The notes under the pieces were generated by a model. That model worked only from the letters and a program-made list of their open reading frames with translations, was not told the DNA's origin and searched no databases. A DNA stretch of 64,000 nucleotides from Deltaproteobacteria bacterium (GTDB taxonomy: Bacteria > Desulfobacterota > Desulfobacteria > Desulfobacterales > JAHEIW01): contig JAHEIW010000004.1 in the NCBI GenBank assembly GCA_024639185.1, positions 1 through 64,000 of the forward strand. Reading direction: 5' to 3'. Of the stretch, positions 30,002-39,841 are shown in pieces. The position numbers and the translations under genes are program-made. Within the stretch, counting starts at the first letter, position 1. Each line of letters opens with the position of its first letter.

Positions 30002-31009
30002 ATGCCCCGTAAAGCTCGCATAGATGCTCCTGGTGCATTGCATCATATCATCGTTCGCGGAATCGAAAAGCGCAATATTTTTAAAGATAATACCGATCGG
30101 AAACGCTTTGTAAAACGCCTGGGTGATATATTAAGCGAAAGCCAAACCCCCTGTTACGCCTGGGCCCTGATCCCCAATCATTTCCATCTGCTTTTAAAAA
30201 CCGGTCTCACCCCGATTGCCACCCTCATGAGAAGACTGCTGACCGGCCATGCCGTGAATTTTAACCGCCGGCACAATCGATCCGGGCACCTTTTTCAAAA
30301 CCGTTATAAGTCGATATTGTGCCAGGAAGATAGTTATTTGCTGGAGTTGGTGCGCTATATACATTTAAATCCCTTACGAGCAAATCAAGTATCTGGCGTA
30401 AAAGAATTGGAGCGGTATCCTTTCAGCGGCCATTCTGTGCTAATGGGTCGCTCTCAAAATGACTGGCAGGCAGTGGGTGAAACATTAAAGCTATTTGGTA
30501 AAAAGGTGGCGAAGGCCCGCAGGCGATATCGCAAGTTTGTAAAAAAAGGCGTACATCAGGGCCGGCGACCCGAGTTGGTAGGTGGTGGTCTGATCCGAAG
30601 TGTTGGCGGGTGGCACGCGTTTAAGGCGCTTGATCGGACAGATGGGCACCAAAAAAGTGATGAGCGGATATTGGGTGATAGTGACTTTGTCGAAGAAGTG
30701 CTAAAAAAGGCCGCGGAAAAGCGTGAACGCCACTACCAGCTGGAAGCTGAAGGCTTCACTGTTGATCAAGTAGCCAAAAGGGTGGCTTCAATACTGGACA
30801 TCAAAAGGCAACACGTATGGAAAAAGGGAAAGCACCCGCAAATTGTAAAAGCGCGCAGCCTGTTATGTTACTGGGCGGTAAGTGAGCTCGGCATGACCAC
30901 CACTGAGCTTGCCAGGCGAATCGGAATCACCCAATCGGCAATCAGCCAGAGCGTAAAAAGGGGTGAGATCATTGCCATGCATAATGGATTTAAATTAAAA
31001 GAATCATAG
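30002..31009 (+). CDS. REP-associated tyrosine (Y1) transposase, RAYT type
   Basis: MPRKARIDAPGALHHIIVRGIEKRNIFKD, PNHFHLLLKTG, YIHLNPLRA; C-terminal DnaA-like HTH. Confidence 0.9.
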   Translation: MPRKARIDAPGALHHIIVRGIEKRNIFKDNTDRKRFVKRLGDILSESQTPCYAWALIPNHFHLLLKTGLTPIATLMRRLLTGHAVNFNRRHNRSGHLFQNRYKSILCQEDSYLLELVRYIHLNPLRANQVSGVKELERYPFSGHSVLMGRSQNDWQAVGETLKLFGKKVAKARRRYRKFVKKGVHQGRRPELVGGGLIRSVGGWHAFKALDRTDGHQKSDERILGDSDFVEEVLKKAAEKRERHYQLEAEGFTVDQVAKRVASILDIKRQHVWKKGKHPQIVKARSLLCYWAVSELGMTTTELARRIGITQSAISQSVKRGEIIAMHNGFKLKES

Positions 31010-31037
31010 AAATTTATAATTTAATGGGCGTCCCTTT
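31008..31037 (+). repeat. right inverted repeat flanking RAYT gene
   Basis: agaaatttATAATTTAATGGGCGTCCCttt. Confidence 0.85.
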
Positions 31038-31071
31038 AAAATCGAATAAAAATTTTGTGATGCATCGGATA

Positions 31072-31455
31072 TTAGGTTCTTTGAGGGGTTGGGCTATCAT
31101 GATTTAAGCTGAATCTGCGCTCTGCCCATCTTTTTCTTGCTGTTTTGCGTCTGCGGTCTATGCCTTTCCTGCGGTCCTTGCCCGATCTGTTTTCCGGAAA
31201 ATATGTTCTAAATGTATACTTGCGCCGATCTGCTCCCGAGCGAGTTCCGCCATTGTCTTTCAGCGTGCTTCTTTTTTTGCCCAGAGTTATGGATTCTCTG
31301 TCAAAAGTGGCCAAAATGCCCTTCAACCTGTTTCGGAATGTTTTGATATACTTTTTTTCATGTTTTGCGAAAACGTAACCACAATATTGGCAGCTATATA
31401 ATTCTTTCTGAGGCAAATTGCATCGCGGGCATTTTTTTAATTTTGTAGGTTTCAT
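31072..31455 (-). CDS. hypothetical protein with N-terminal zinc-ribbon
   Basis: MKPTKLKKCPRCNLPQKELYSCQYCGYVFAKHEKKY then basic, Arg-rich region. Confidence 0.55.
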   Translation of the reverse strand: MKPTKLKKCPRCNLPQKELYSCQYCGYVFAKHEKKYIKTFRNRLKGILATFDRESITLGKKRSTLKDNGGTRSGADRRKYTFRTYFPENRSGKDRRKGIDRRRKTARKRWAERRFSLNHDSPTPQRT

Positions 31456-31686
31456 TTTAAAGAAGCTGTAAGAATTTTTCTTATCAAGGCCATTACCGTG
31501 CTAATGGAACACAGGGCTTTATGATTTTTTCGCTCTATCGCTGGTGTGCTGGTATGTTGGGCAGGCGTTATTCAGAAGAAGATAGACTGCCCAGGGCAGC
31601 TTAAACAAGACTTTTTTGCTTGCGCACTCAGATTAGAAGCACCTGCGAAAGCATTCTGCGCCACTGGGGTATCTGTCACTCCTCTA

Positions 31687-31830
31687 TCAGCGCGATAATA
31701 GAACGACAGCAGTTATTACAAAAGACAACATGATCAGAATAAAAACTTTTTTTAGAGCCTCAAGTATCCCTTTATCATCCTGAGCTGCTTCTTTTGGCAA
31801 TGCGTAGCGGTAATATCTGAAGCTTTTCAT
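31687..31830 (-). CDS. small membrane protein (47 aa), absent from ORF track
   Basis: MKSFRYYRYALPKEAAQDDKGILEALKKVFILIMLSFVITAVVLLSR* with SD ggagggg and one predicted TM helix. Confidence 0.55.
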   Translation of the reverse strand: MKSFRYYRYALPKEAAQDDKGILEALKKVFILIMLSFVITAVVLLSR

Positions 31831-32223
31831 GTCCCCTCCATGCTCAAAAGGGTTAATGTTATATACTCCAAATTCACCTCAAAAACTGTGAGAACATCCT
31901 CGTGCGTTCATTTTACAACAAAATTGAACGATAATATAAGAATTAAATAGAAGAAAATAAAATAATTGTCAAACAAAAAACTAAAAAAATATATAATAAA
32001 AATATATAGTTATAAAGTCATGAGGTTTTGTTTCTTTCCACAGATAAAGAAATTCAATTGAAAATACTTAATCCTGAGTTCAGGTGATATTATAGCGCAG
32101 CCAAACGCAGCCTTATGTCTGTCCGAAAGTTTCCTTTCAATTGCATTTTTACCATCCCTCATTCGCCAAAGGTAATACGGTTAAGCCACTTCCAAAGAAA
32201 AGGGTTTGTACCCAGATAAAACT

Positions 32224-32253
32224 AGAAACTTATAATATAATGGGCGTCCCTCT
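32224..32253 (+). repeat. third copy of the RAYT right-end repeat
   Basis: agaaacttATAATATAATGGGCGTCCCtct. Confidence 0.8.
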
Positions 32254-32345
32254 AATTGAAGGCATTTTTTTTGCGGTAAGCCGATAGATATGCGATCATA
32301 ACTGTAGGATGTTTTAATGGGGTGCAGAAAAAACGGTGAAGAAAT

Positions 32346-33095
32346 ATGAAAAAACCCAGTTTCAAAAGAATTGTTTTGATCATCTGGCTGATGCTTATTT
32401 TACCGGTTTTTGCCACCTGGATTCTGATTGCCCAACCCGGCATTACAAAAAACAGCCCTTCCAAACTGACCCTGGATAGCGCCCGATTGAAAGCGCATGT
32501 GGTCAAATTATCAGAAGGTTATGTCCCGAGGAGTTATAAAAACACCGCTAATCTTGACCGCTGTGCCGAATATATCCGGGCGCATTTCCAGAAGGCCGGC
32601 GCCGATACCGCCACGCAGGAATTTACAGTTCGGGGAAAAAGGTATCAAAATGTTAAAGTAAAATGCATGATTGCACTGGAAATGATCGGGTATTTTAGCA
32701 GCGAACCCGGCAGCCAGTTGTACCCCATTCCGGTGCTGAAGATATTCTATCCGGGCAAAGGGAACTCCATTGCCGTTATCGGGCGCCTGGATCAAAGAAA
32801 AATCGTCAGAAAAATCAAGCGACTCATGCAAGGCGCCACCGACCTGCCGGTCTATTCGGTTAATGCACCTTTACTTGTTACCGGCATCGATTATTCCGAC
32901 CACAGAAGCTATTGGCAGCACGGTAATGATGCGGTGATGATCACAGACACGGCTTTTTACCGAAACCTGGAATACCACACCCCCAATGATACGGCCGAAA
33001 GACTGAACTACGAATTGATGGCCAAAACAGTCATTCAGGTCTTTGAAGCCGTCAAGGGGTTGGCCGAAGAAGAATTACCAGATGCCCGGAATTAA
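32346..33095 (+). CDS. M28-family peptidase remnant lacking the central catalytic block
   Basis: N-terminal part (EYIRAHFQKAGADTATQEFTVRGKRYQNVKV) joined directly to IALEMIGYFSSEPGSQ and C-terminal DHRSYWQHGNDAVMITDTAFYRNLEYHTPNDT. Confidence 0.65.
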   Translation: MKKPSFKRIVLIIWLMLILPVFATWILIAQPGITKNSPSKLTLDSARLKAHVVKLSEGYVPRSYKNTANLDRCAEYIRAHFQKAGADTATQEFTVRGKRYQNVKVKCMIALEMIGYFSSEPGSQLYPIPVLKIFYPGKGNSIAVIGRLDQRKIVRKIKRLMQGATDLPVYSVNAPLLVTGIDYSDHRSYWQHGNDAVMITDTAFYRNLEYHTPNDTAERLNYELMAKTVIQVFEAVKGLAEEELPDARN

Positions 33096-33764
33096 GCGGT
33101 ATTCAACCTGTTGCATGTATTCCCGGTAACCGTCTAAATCCCTTTCCAGTACTTTTTCCTCATTGAATATTCTGGGCACCAAAACAAAGATCATCAGCAC
33201 CGCAGGAATTAAGGCCCAATAGGAGCCCAGTGCCAGGGGGGTAACGAGAAACATCAATGCGACGCCCAGATACATTGGGTGTCGAACGACTGCGTACGGA
33301 CCGCTGCTGATGACTTTCTGATCCTTTTCCACCTCGATGACGCGCGAGGCATAGCTGTTTTCTTTTAAGACCAGAAAAACAAAACCATAACCCAGCAACA
33401 CCATCACATCGGCCATGATAACCAAGATGACAGGCACACGCGACCATCCAAATCGCTGGTCAAAGCCCGGCAGCAAAAAGGTGAAAATAAAGCACACCGA
33501 CATGATACCGATAATCCATTTTTGCTCCGTTTCCTTTTCTTTCGACCGCATTCGCCGTTCCAGAAGTTCGGGATCGTTTTTGAGAAAGTAAATTAGAAAA
33601 GCAAGCATGGAAACAAGGATGAGGGCCAGATATACCCATGCTTGCCAGAAAGCGAAACTTCTGGCCGGCAGGAAGAAAATCGCTAACATAACAATCATAA
33701 ATAGGAGCATCCGTATGAAAACCATTATAATCAATTTGCCCCGCGGCAGGTGATTGTCGCTCAT
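33075..33764 (-). CDS. isoprenylcysteine carboxyl methyltransferase / phospholipid methyltransferase-like membrane protein
   Basis: YAVVRHPMYLGVALMFLVTPLALGSYWALIP...EEKVLERDLDGYREYMQQVEYRLIPGIW. Confidence 0.85.
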   Translation of the reverse strand: MSDNHLPRGKLIIMVFIRMLLFMIVMLAIFFLPARSFAFWQAWVYLALILVSMLAFLIYFLKNDPELLERRMRSKEKETEQKWIIGIMSVCFIFTFLLPGFDQRFGWSRVPVILVIMADVMVLLGYGFVFLVLKENSYASRVIEVEKDQKVISSGPYAVVRHPMYLGVALMFLVTPLALGSYWALIPAVLMIFVLVPRIFNEEKVLERDLDGYREYMQQVEYRLIPGIW

Positions 33765-34029
33765 TGCGTCCCCTTTACATTGAGAATATTCAATTGTCAT
33801 GCAGCAGCGTGACAGCGAAGAATATCACAGCCTCTCCAAATTTTAAAACAAAAAGCAGCAGGTCTTAAAATGCTGCCAGCAGATTGGCTGACGAGCTTCT
33901 TTTTTTTCTTAATTTTTTTAAGAATGTCTTTCATAAAACCGATAATATCTTTGGGCACTTTTCTAAAGAGATCTCGATAAGGAAAAATCGGATTTTGCCT
34001 TAAGAGCCCAACCCAGAAAAGTAAATGTT

Positions 34030-34431
34030 ATGGAAGATAAAGAAAAACCAAAATCAAAAGCCGGTACCATTATCGGAATCGGGTTCATGGCATTCGTCCT
34101 GTTCTTTCTGGCGTCTATGTGGATACCGGGCCTAACTGGATACCGGTCCAAACAATTCTGTCAAAATGCCAGATCGGATGCCAACAACATTATGGCAGCC
34201 ATAGCCGACTATTTTTCTGTTGCAGAACACACTGATATTGCACGAAGCGATATCGAGAAGCTGGTGGCCATCGACAATCCCTGGACGTTTATTCGCAAAG
34301 GCGATGAAATTTATATTAGTGTAACTGACGCCAAGAAGAACTGCCCGGTTGAGTATCAACATAGCCTTCCGGAATGGGACAGATGGGTGTATACAAAGGT
34401 TATGCCATATACCGACCCGGCCGATAGGTGA
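34030..34431 (+). CDS. hypothetical membrane-anchored protein
   Basis: Single N-terminal TM helix followed by polar domain; intact 133-aa ORF. Confidence 0.45.
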   Translation: MEDKEKPKSKAGTIIGIGFMAFVLFFLASMWIPGLTGYRSKQFCQNARSDANNIMAAIADYFSVAEHTDIARSDIEKLVAIDNPWTFIRKGDEIYISVTDAKKNCPVEYQHSLPEWDRWVYTKVMPYTDPADR

Positions 34432-34520
34432 TGTGGCACAACGGACAGGCGATACACAAGGATAAAATTAAATTTAAAACCGATTTTCTTGCGAGATGAA
34501 TTTCCCAATAAAAGCAGGAT

Positions 34521-35003
34521 TTACCGGCCCTGATTCCCTCTTGTTACCGCTCCTATGGGCGCTAGATTAACGATGCGGCCGTTTTCAGCCACATCCACTG
34601 CCGCGGCCCGAATGGCTGAATACCAGACGCCGACTTCGCGGCCTGTGCTGTCGATAATCGTGAATCCCCAGGGTTGTACGCTATTGCCCATGCCCTGAAG
34701 TGACACGCGATCAATCAAGGTTCGGAAATCCTTTGATTGCGTATCAATTTCAACCCACAGCGGTGAATCCAGCACAAAATCTTTATGTATACCAGCGACC
34801 ACAAGAGGTCGGCTATGGGAGCCTCTGTAATAATAGGTGTGGTTCGGCAGGACCCGGTGGTTTTGAAAAGCCCGGGCAACGTCAGGATTTGAGGTCAGTC
34901 TGCCATAATTTGAAGCGACACATCCTAAAAGGGCTGCCAGAAGTAACACCCATAAACTGAGCGTCTGCCACAATTTGCCTCGACTCGTTTTTAATACGGT
35001 CAT
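34521..35003 (-). CDS. hypothetical lipoprotein
   Basis: MTVLKTSRGKLWQTLSLWVLLLAALLGCVASNYGRL lipobox; downstream start preferred to 35147. Confidence 0.6.
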   Translation of the reverse strand: MTVLKTSRGKLWQTLSLWVLLLAALLGCVASNYGRLTSNPDVARAFQNHRVLPNHTYYYRGSHSRPLVVAGIHKDFVLDSPLWVEIDTQSKDFRTLIDRVSLQGMGNSVQPWGFTIIDSTGREVGVWYSAIRAAAVDVAENGRIVNLAPIGAVTRGNQGR

Positions 35004-35199
35004 AACCAATACTTTTCTTGATACAGGGTTGATATTTGTAATTGAAGGATATGAAAACATCATCATGGTAAATGATTTCGTCAAGTCAATCTTAAGAGCT
35101 ACTAATAAAAAAGGGTCCTGCCTGACATCCATCGGAATTTCAAGCAAGACCCTTTTACGTTTTTACAGATAAGAACAGCCAAGTCATTCAGGCTTTTTA

Positions 35200-35484
35200 T
35201 TAATTCATCAATCCTTTTTCAGCTGCTAAATGTGCAATTTCCTCAACAGACATGCAATTGAGTTTTTCAACCGGTACACCCAGTTCGGCGGCGGCAGCCT
35301 GCTTTAATTCATCGGCTTCCGGTGTGTTTAAAAAATCGACCGCATCGCTCTTTGAAGCATTCGATTTGTTTTCAGTATCTGGTGATTTAGCCTTCGCTGC
35401 GGCGCCGCTGTGTTTTTTCGAATACCAAAGCAATACGTTTAACGCCACCACCACAATGCCCAGTATGAGTAAAAAAAGTTTCAT
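35200..35484 (-). CDS. hypothetical small membrane-anchored protein
   Basis: MKLFLLILGIVVVALNVLLWYSKK N-terminus. Confidence 0.5.
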   Translation of the reverse strand: MKLFLLILGIVVVALNVLLWYSKKHSGAAAKAKSPDTENKSNASKSDAVDFLNTPEADELKQAAAAELGVPVEKLNCMSVEEIAHLAAEKGLMN

Positions 35485-35653
35485 TTTATGATTCCTCAAG
35501 TAACTTATTGGCATTTACCGAGAATACTTTAGAATTGCAAAAAGCGACCAAACAACAGTGCCAGGCGAGAGAATGCGCATACGTTGTTTTTTTTCACACT
35601 GGAGCTCAGCGAAGGAATCCGGTAAGGGACTTTATTTAATCGCTTATTTATGT

Positions 35654-35740
35654 TATAATATTGGTTAGTTTGTGAGAGTCTTGATTAGATGTACATCCTT
35701 AAAAAAGGGGGGCAGTTTACAGTCGGTGCCCCCTTTTTTT
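35654..35740 (+). ncRNA. possible short transcript: -10-like TATAAT followed by strong terminator
   Basis: TATAAT at 35654-35659; GGGGGGCA-loop-TGCCCCC-TTTTTTT at 35707-35740; no convincing ORF between. Confidence 0.3.
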
Positions 35741-35782
35741 CAGGCCGTCGCAAACCGATATGCTTTCAGAAGGGTTGACACC

Positions 35783-35956
35783 TTGAACAATTTGGCTTTC
35801 ATCGGCTTCAGCTTAATCGGATTTGTGATCATTTTTCTTTTGTTCCGGGTTCTGCCCCGGCTAAGAGCAAAAAAAAGTGATCGTTCAAGTGCGCAACATA
35901 CCTCCCGTTCGACCCACCAACAGACGACCGGCCCGAAAAAAGTCTACAAGATATAG
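35783..35956 (+). CDS. small membrane protein (TTG start)
   Basis: (M)NNLAFIGFSLIGFVIIFLLFRVLPRLRAKKSDRSS, SD agaagg upstream. Confidence 0.45.
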   Translation: MNNLAFIGFSLIGFVIIFLLFRVLPRLRAKKSDRSSAQHTSRSTHQQTTGPKKVYKI

Positions 35957-36071
35957 TGCGGATTACTTCAGGCTAAAATGTCGTCGAGGTCATCGGCGCG
36001 CTGTTTGTATTGCAACGGTCAGCCGATCTTCTCGTAAAATATGCCGGCTGAAAAAAAGCCCGCCGATTCAG

Positions 36072-36446
36072 CTAAACTAGCGCTCCAAGCATTATCAGCA
36101 CAGCCGATATAAGGAAAATCACCGGGCAGAGTTTGTATGGAAGAAAACCGATTTTAAATCCTGTGCGAAATGAAATCAGGGCCAGCGCAATGAGAACCAC
36201 AGCTGAACTAACATGCACTGCCAATGAAACTGCGCTGGTAGGTTCAATGGCAGCCACTATTGCATTGATGGAACCCATGAAGATAAGTGCGACACCCTCA
36301 ACAAGCCATTCCATGGTAATGATTCGCTTATTATCAACGGATATATCCCCAAATCCCGCGACTACCGATTTCGTTGGAAACAGATGGGCGATTCCCCAAA
36401 AGGCAATAAATGCCGAACCTGCGTAAAGCATCACCTGGTCAAGCAT
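36072..36446 (-). CDS. hypothetical four-TM membrane protein
   Basis: Hydrophobic ORF MLDQVMLYAGSAFIAFWGIAHLFPTKSVVAGFGDIS. Confidence 0.6.
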   Translation of the reverse strand: MLDQVMLYAGSAFIAFWGIAHLFPTKSVVAGFGDISVDNKRIITMEWLVEGVALIFMGSINAIVAAIEPTSAVSLAVHVSSAVVLIALALISFRTGFKIGFLPYKLCPVIFLISAVLIMLGALV

Positions 36447-36552
36447 AGATGACCTCCCCATGTTGCATTAATTTGAAAAAATGAGAACAGCTGAAATCAA
36501 ATACTAGCGGATAGAATCATCTGTTGCCACCGCCTTTTGCGTGAAGTCAATT

Positions 36553-37635
36553 TTAACGGTATTCTGTCGCTATTTCATCATCGACGCCGAAAAGGTACGA
36601 AATGAGTGCAGCCCGCATCCACATCCCATTGCGCTCCTGTTTCCAGTAAACAGCGCGCGGGTCTTTATCAACCTCGACGTCTATTTCATAGCGGCGCGGC
36701 AGCGGGTGCATGATGATGCAGTGGGATTGGATGACTGAGAGATGCTCTTTGGTGAAATGAAATTGCGGGTAAACATCGGTTTCTTCCGCCGGGGCTTCAG
36801 CATATTCTTTTTGAATGCGGGTCATGTAGATGGCATCCACATGCTGCATGACACTGGCAAAATCATCCGTTTCGTGAAATTCGATGTTATGTTTATTGAG
36901 AAAGCTTTTTATATCGTCTTTCATGCGAAAGACCTCCGGGGCAACAAAATACAGCGTGACATCTTTATAATTTCGCATCAGATAGCTAAGCGAGCGCACC
37001 GTGCGGCCGCGTTTTAAATCTCCGACCATGGCAATTTTTTTGCCGTCCATCCCGCCGATATTGCGAAACGAGCGCTCCAGGGTATAGATATCCAGCAGGG
37101 CCTGGGTGGGGTGTTGATCGGGTCCTGAACCCCCGTTGATAATGGCTACCGGCAGTTTGTTTTGATTCAGCAGCCAGGCGGTTTTTTCGGCAAATCCGGC
37201 CTCAGGATGCCGGATAATAATCAAGTTTACGTAACTGGCAAAGGTGCGGATGGTGTCCTCCTGGGATTCGCCTTTAACCTCCGAGCTGGTGGAAGTGCCG
37301 CGAATTTCAGAAATTTTCATCCCCAGGATGTGGCAGGCATTCAGAAAGGATATAAAGGTGCGGGTGGAGGGCTGCACAAAATAAAGCATGGCGCGCTTGT
37401 GTGAAAGCAGGCCGCTTAACTTGCGAGCGCCCATTTTGGTCAAGGCCATGCGACGGATCTGGGTAGCCAGCTGGCACATATTATTCAGGAAATCCCTGTC
37501 AAACTGCTGTGAAAATAATATATCCAGCATGCGCCCTTTACGAATAAAGAAATCGAGCTTTTCACTTTTTTTGATTTTATAAAAGTCTTCCCAGCCTTTG
37601 TAATTTTGGATCGTGACTTCTTTTGGCTCGTCCAT
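36553..37635 (-). CDS. pyrB: aspartate carbamoyltransferase
   Basis: QPSTRTFISF, INGGSGPDQHPTQALLDIYTL, MVGDLKRGRTVRSL, HPLPRRYEID. Confidence 0.9.
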   Translation of the reverse strand: MDEPKEVTIQNYKGWEDFYKIKKSEKLDFFIRKGRMLDILFSQQFDRDFLNNMCQLATQIRRMALTKMGARKLSGLLSHKRAMLYFVQPSTRTFISFLNACHILGMKISEIRGTSTSSEVKGESQEDTIRTFASYVNLIIIRHPEAGFAEKTAWLLNQNKLPVAIINGGSGPDQHPTQALLDIYTLERSFRNIGGMDGKKIAMVGDLKRGRTVRSLSYLMRNYKDVTLYFVAPEVFRMKDDIKSFLNKHNIEFHETDDFASVMQHVDAIYMTRIQKEYAEAPAEETDVYPQFHFTKEHLSVIQSHCIIMHPLPRRYEIDVEVDKDPRAVYWKQERNGMWMRAALISYLFGVDDEIATEYR

Positions 37636-37907
37636 CGAGCTTGCCCTTTCAGCCCATTAAGTTAACTTTAACTAAAAGAATAAAAGGTTAAATTAAATCC
37701 GTTTATCATAATGTTGCGCTTAACAATAACAGACCTGGCCCGGACTTTACAACCCCTGGATTTATTATTTAAACGGCAAAATGAATTTATTTTATTGCTC
37801 CTGGAAGCAATTTTATCTATCACTGAAAACTTGCAACGGATCAAAAGCAACGAACACGGATTATGCAGGTACTGTAACCCCTTTAACCCTATCTGCCGGA
37901 TCACAGC

Positions 37908-39263
37908 GTGAAGATCGCAGACAACCAGCAAAATGATCATCCTTTTGTAAAGTCACCCCATAAGACCCTGCTATCCATGTCTTTGCCGGTGCTGTTGTCG
38001 CTGGTGGCAGAGCCTATAACGGGTCTGGTGGATACCGCTTTTGTCGCACGCCTGGGCGCTGAATCCCTGGCGGCCCTGGGCGCGGGTACAGTCGCGCTTT
38101 CAAGCATTTTCTGGGCCTTTAATTTCTTAGGTATCGGGACGCAGACCGAAGTGGCCCAGGCTTATGGCCGCAAGGAAATCAAAAGGACCGCTGAAATCGG
38201 CGGTCTGGCAATTGCCCTGAGCGCTGCCATTGGCGCCCTGATGATACTCGGCGGCCTGCCGCTGGTATCTTATATATCCTCTCTCATGGGCGCCGAGTCC
38301 GCAGTCCATGATCTTGCTTCTCAATACATTCAGGTGCGCTTGTTTGGCGCGCCGGCAGTCCTGGTCACCCTGGCGGTCTTTGGTATCCTCAGGGGCTTGC
38401 AGGACATGCGCACACCGCTCTGGGTGGCGGTTAGCATCAATCTGTTAAATATTATTTTAGATCCGTTGCTCATCTTTGGTTACGGACCCTTTCCGCGACT
38501 GGGCATTTTCGGTGCCGGTCTGGCCAGCGTCTTCAGCCAGTGGCTGGGCGCCGTGTGGGCCACAACGGTGGTTTTGCGCCGACTGGGAATGCCTAAACGC
38601 TTTCAGATGAGAGATATTTTAAAACTGTTTCAAATCGGACGCGACCTGTTTATCCGCACGGGTTTGCTGACGGCATTTTTTATATTTAGCACCCGGGCTG
38701 CTACCCGCAGCGGTGCGGATGCCGGTGCCGCCCACCAGGCCATACGGCAGGTCTGGGTGTTTACCGCGCTTTTCCTGGATGCCTATGCCATCACCGGGCA
38801 AAGCCTGATTGGTTTTTTTATGGGCCCCGGTCGACTGGAGCAGGCGCGCCGTATCGCCCGGCTGGTTTGCGGTTGGAGCGCTGCCACCGGTGCTGTATTA
38901 AGTGCGGCCATGTGGCTGGGTCAGGATTTAGTGGTCCGGCTGTTGCTCCCACCGTCGGCGATACCTATTTTCTTTTCGGCCTGGTGGTTGGCAGTGATTA
39001 CACAACCGATCAATGCCCTGGCCTTTGCCACCGACGGCATTCACTGGGGCACCGGTGATTTTGGCTTCCTGCGCAATATTATGATTTCAGCCACTGCCTT
39101 TGGCGGCATTGCGATTTATTTGCTCGATGAAACCGCACCCGGAGCCCTGACCTGGATTTGGTACATCACGGCTGCCTGGATCACCATACGGGCGGTATTT
39201 GGGGTGGTGCGGATATGGCCGGGAATCGGTCACACGCCGCTCAAAGAGCGGAATGAAGTTTAA
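37908..39263 (+). CDS. MATE family efflux transporter
   Basis: 12-TM-type ORF; LSLVAEPITGLVDTAFVARLGAESLAALG. Confidence 0.92.
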   Translation: MKIADNQQNDHPFVKSPHKTLLSMSLPVLLSLVAEPITGLVDTAFVARLGAESLAALGAGTVALSSIFWAFNFLGIGTQTEVAQAYGRKEIKRTAEIGGLAIALSAAIGALMILGGLPLVSYISSLMGAESAVHDLASQYIQVRLFGAPAVLVTLAVFGILRGLQDMRTPLWVAVSINLLNIILDPLLIFGYGPFPRLGIFGAGLASVFSQWLGAVWATTVVLRRLGMPKRFQMRDILKLFQIGRDLFIRTGLLTAFFIFSTRAATRSGADAGAAHQAIRQVWVFTALFLDAYAITGQSLIGFFMGPGRLEQARRIARLVCGWSAATGAVLSAAMWLGQDLVVRLLLPPSAIPIFFSAWWLAVITQPINALAFATDGIHWGTGDFGFLRNIMISATAFGGIAIYLLDETAPGALTWIWYITAAWITIRAVFGVVRIWPGIGHTPLKERNEV

Positions 39264-39376
39264 ATCTTCTCGCAAAGTCGCCAGGGGTTTTTAATGTATG
39301 ATTCTTTGCGACTTAGCGGCTTTGCGTGAGTCATATCATAAAAATCAACTGGTTCCGAAATTCCAAGGAGGAATTT

Positions 39377-39841
39377 GTGCAAAAATATACGGCCTGTTAC
39401 TGGTCTGAAATTGGTCCTTTTGAAATCGTTGGGACACATAAAGGCCTGTTTACGATCACCTTTAATAAAAACCCATTAGTGACGGATCACAACTTGCCGG
39501 CCAGCATGACCGAATGTCTGCGGCAACTGGAAGAATACTTCAAAGGCCAGCGTCAAAAATTCGATGTGCCGCTCGTGCTGGAAGGAACCGATTTTCAAAA
39601 AGCCGTCTGGCGACAGCTGCAAAAGATTCCCTTTGGCCAGACCGCCTCCTATGGCGATGTGGCCCGCGCCATTGACCGTCCCAGGGCCTATCGAGCCGTG
39701 GGAAATGCCAACAACAAAAACCCGGTGCCCCTGATTATTCCCTGTCATCGCGTGATCGGCAGCGACGGCAAACTGGCCGGATTCGGCGGCGGTATCTGGC
39801 GCAAGCAGTGGTTGCTGGATCATGAAAAAAGTCTGCTTTAA
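39377..39841 (+). CDS. ogt: methylated-DNA-[protein]-cysteine S-methyltransferase
   Basis: IPFGQTASYGDVARAI, NPVPLIIPCHRVIGSDGKLAGFGGG; GTG at 39377 preceded by SD aaggagg. Confidence 0.9.
   Translation: MQKYTACYWSEIGPFEIVGTHKGLFTITFNKNPLVTDHNLPASMTECLRQLEEYFKGQRQKFDVPLVLEGTDFQKAVWRQLQKIPFGQTASYGDVARAIDRPRAYRAVGNANNKNPVPLIIPCHRVIGSDGKLAGFGGGIWRKQWLLDHEKSLL

Noticed and set aside
39271-39330. CGCAAAGTCGC / CTTTGCGACTTAGCGGCTTTGCG sequence (related strings near 46451 and 54763)
   Set aside because: Short, degenerate intergenic sequence; too weak to define as an element without a genome-wide count.
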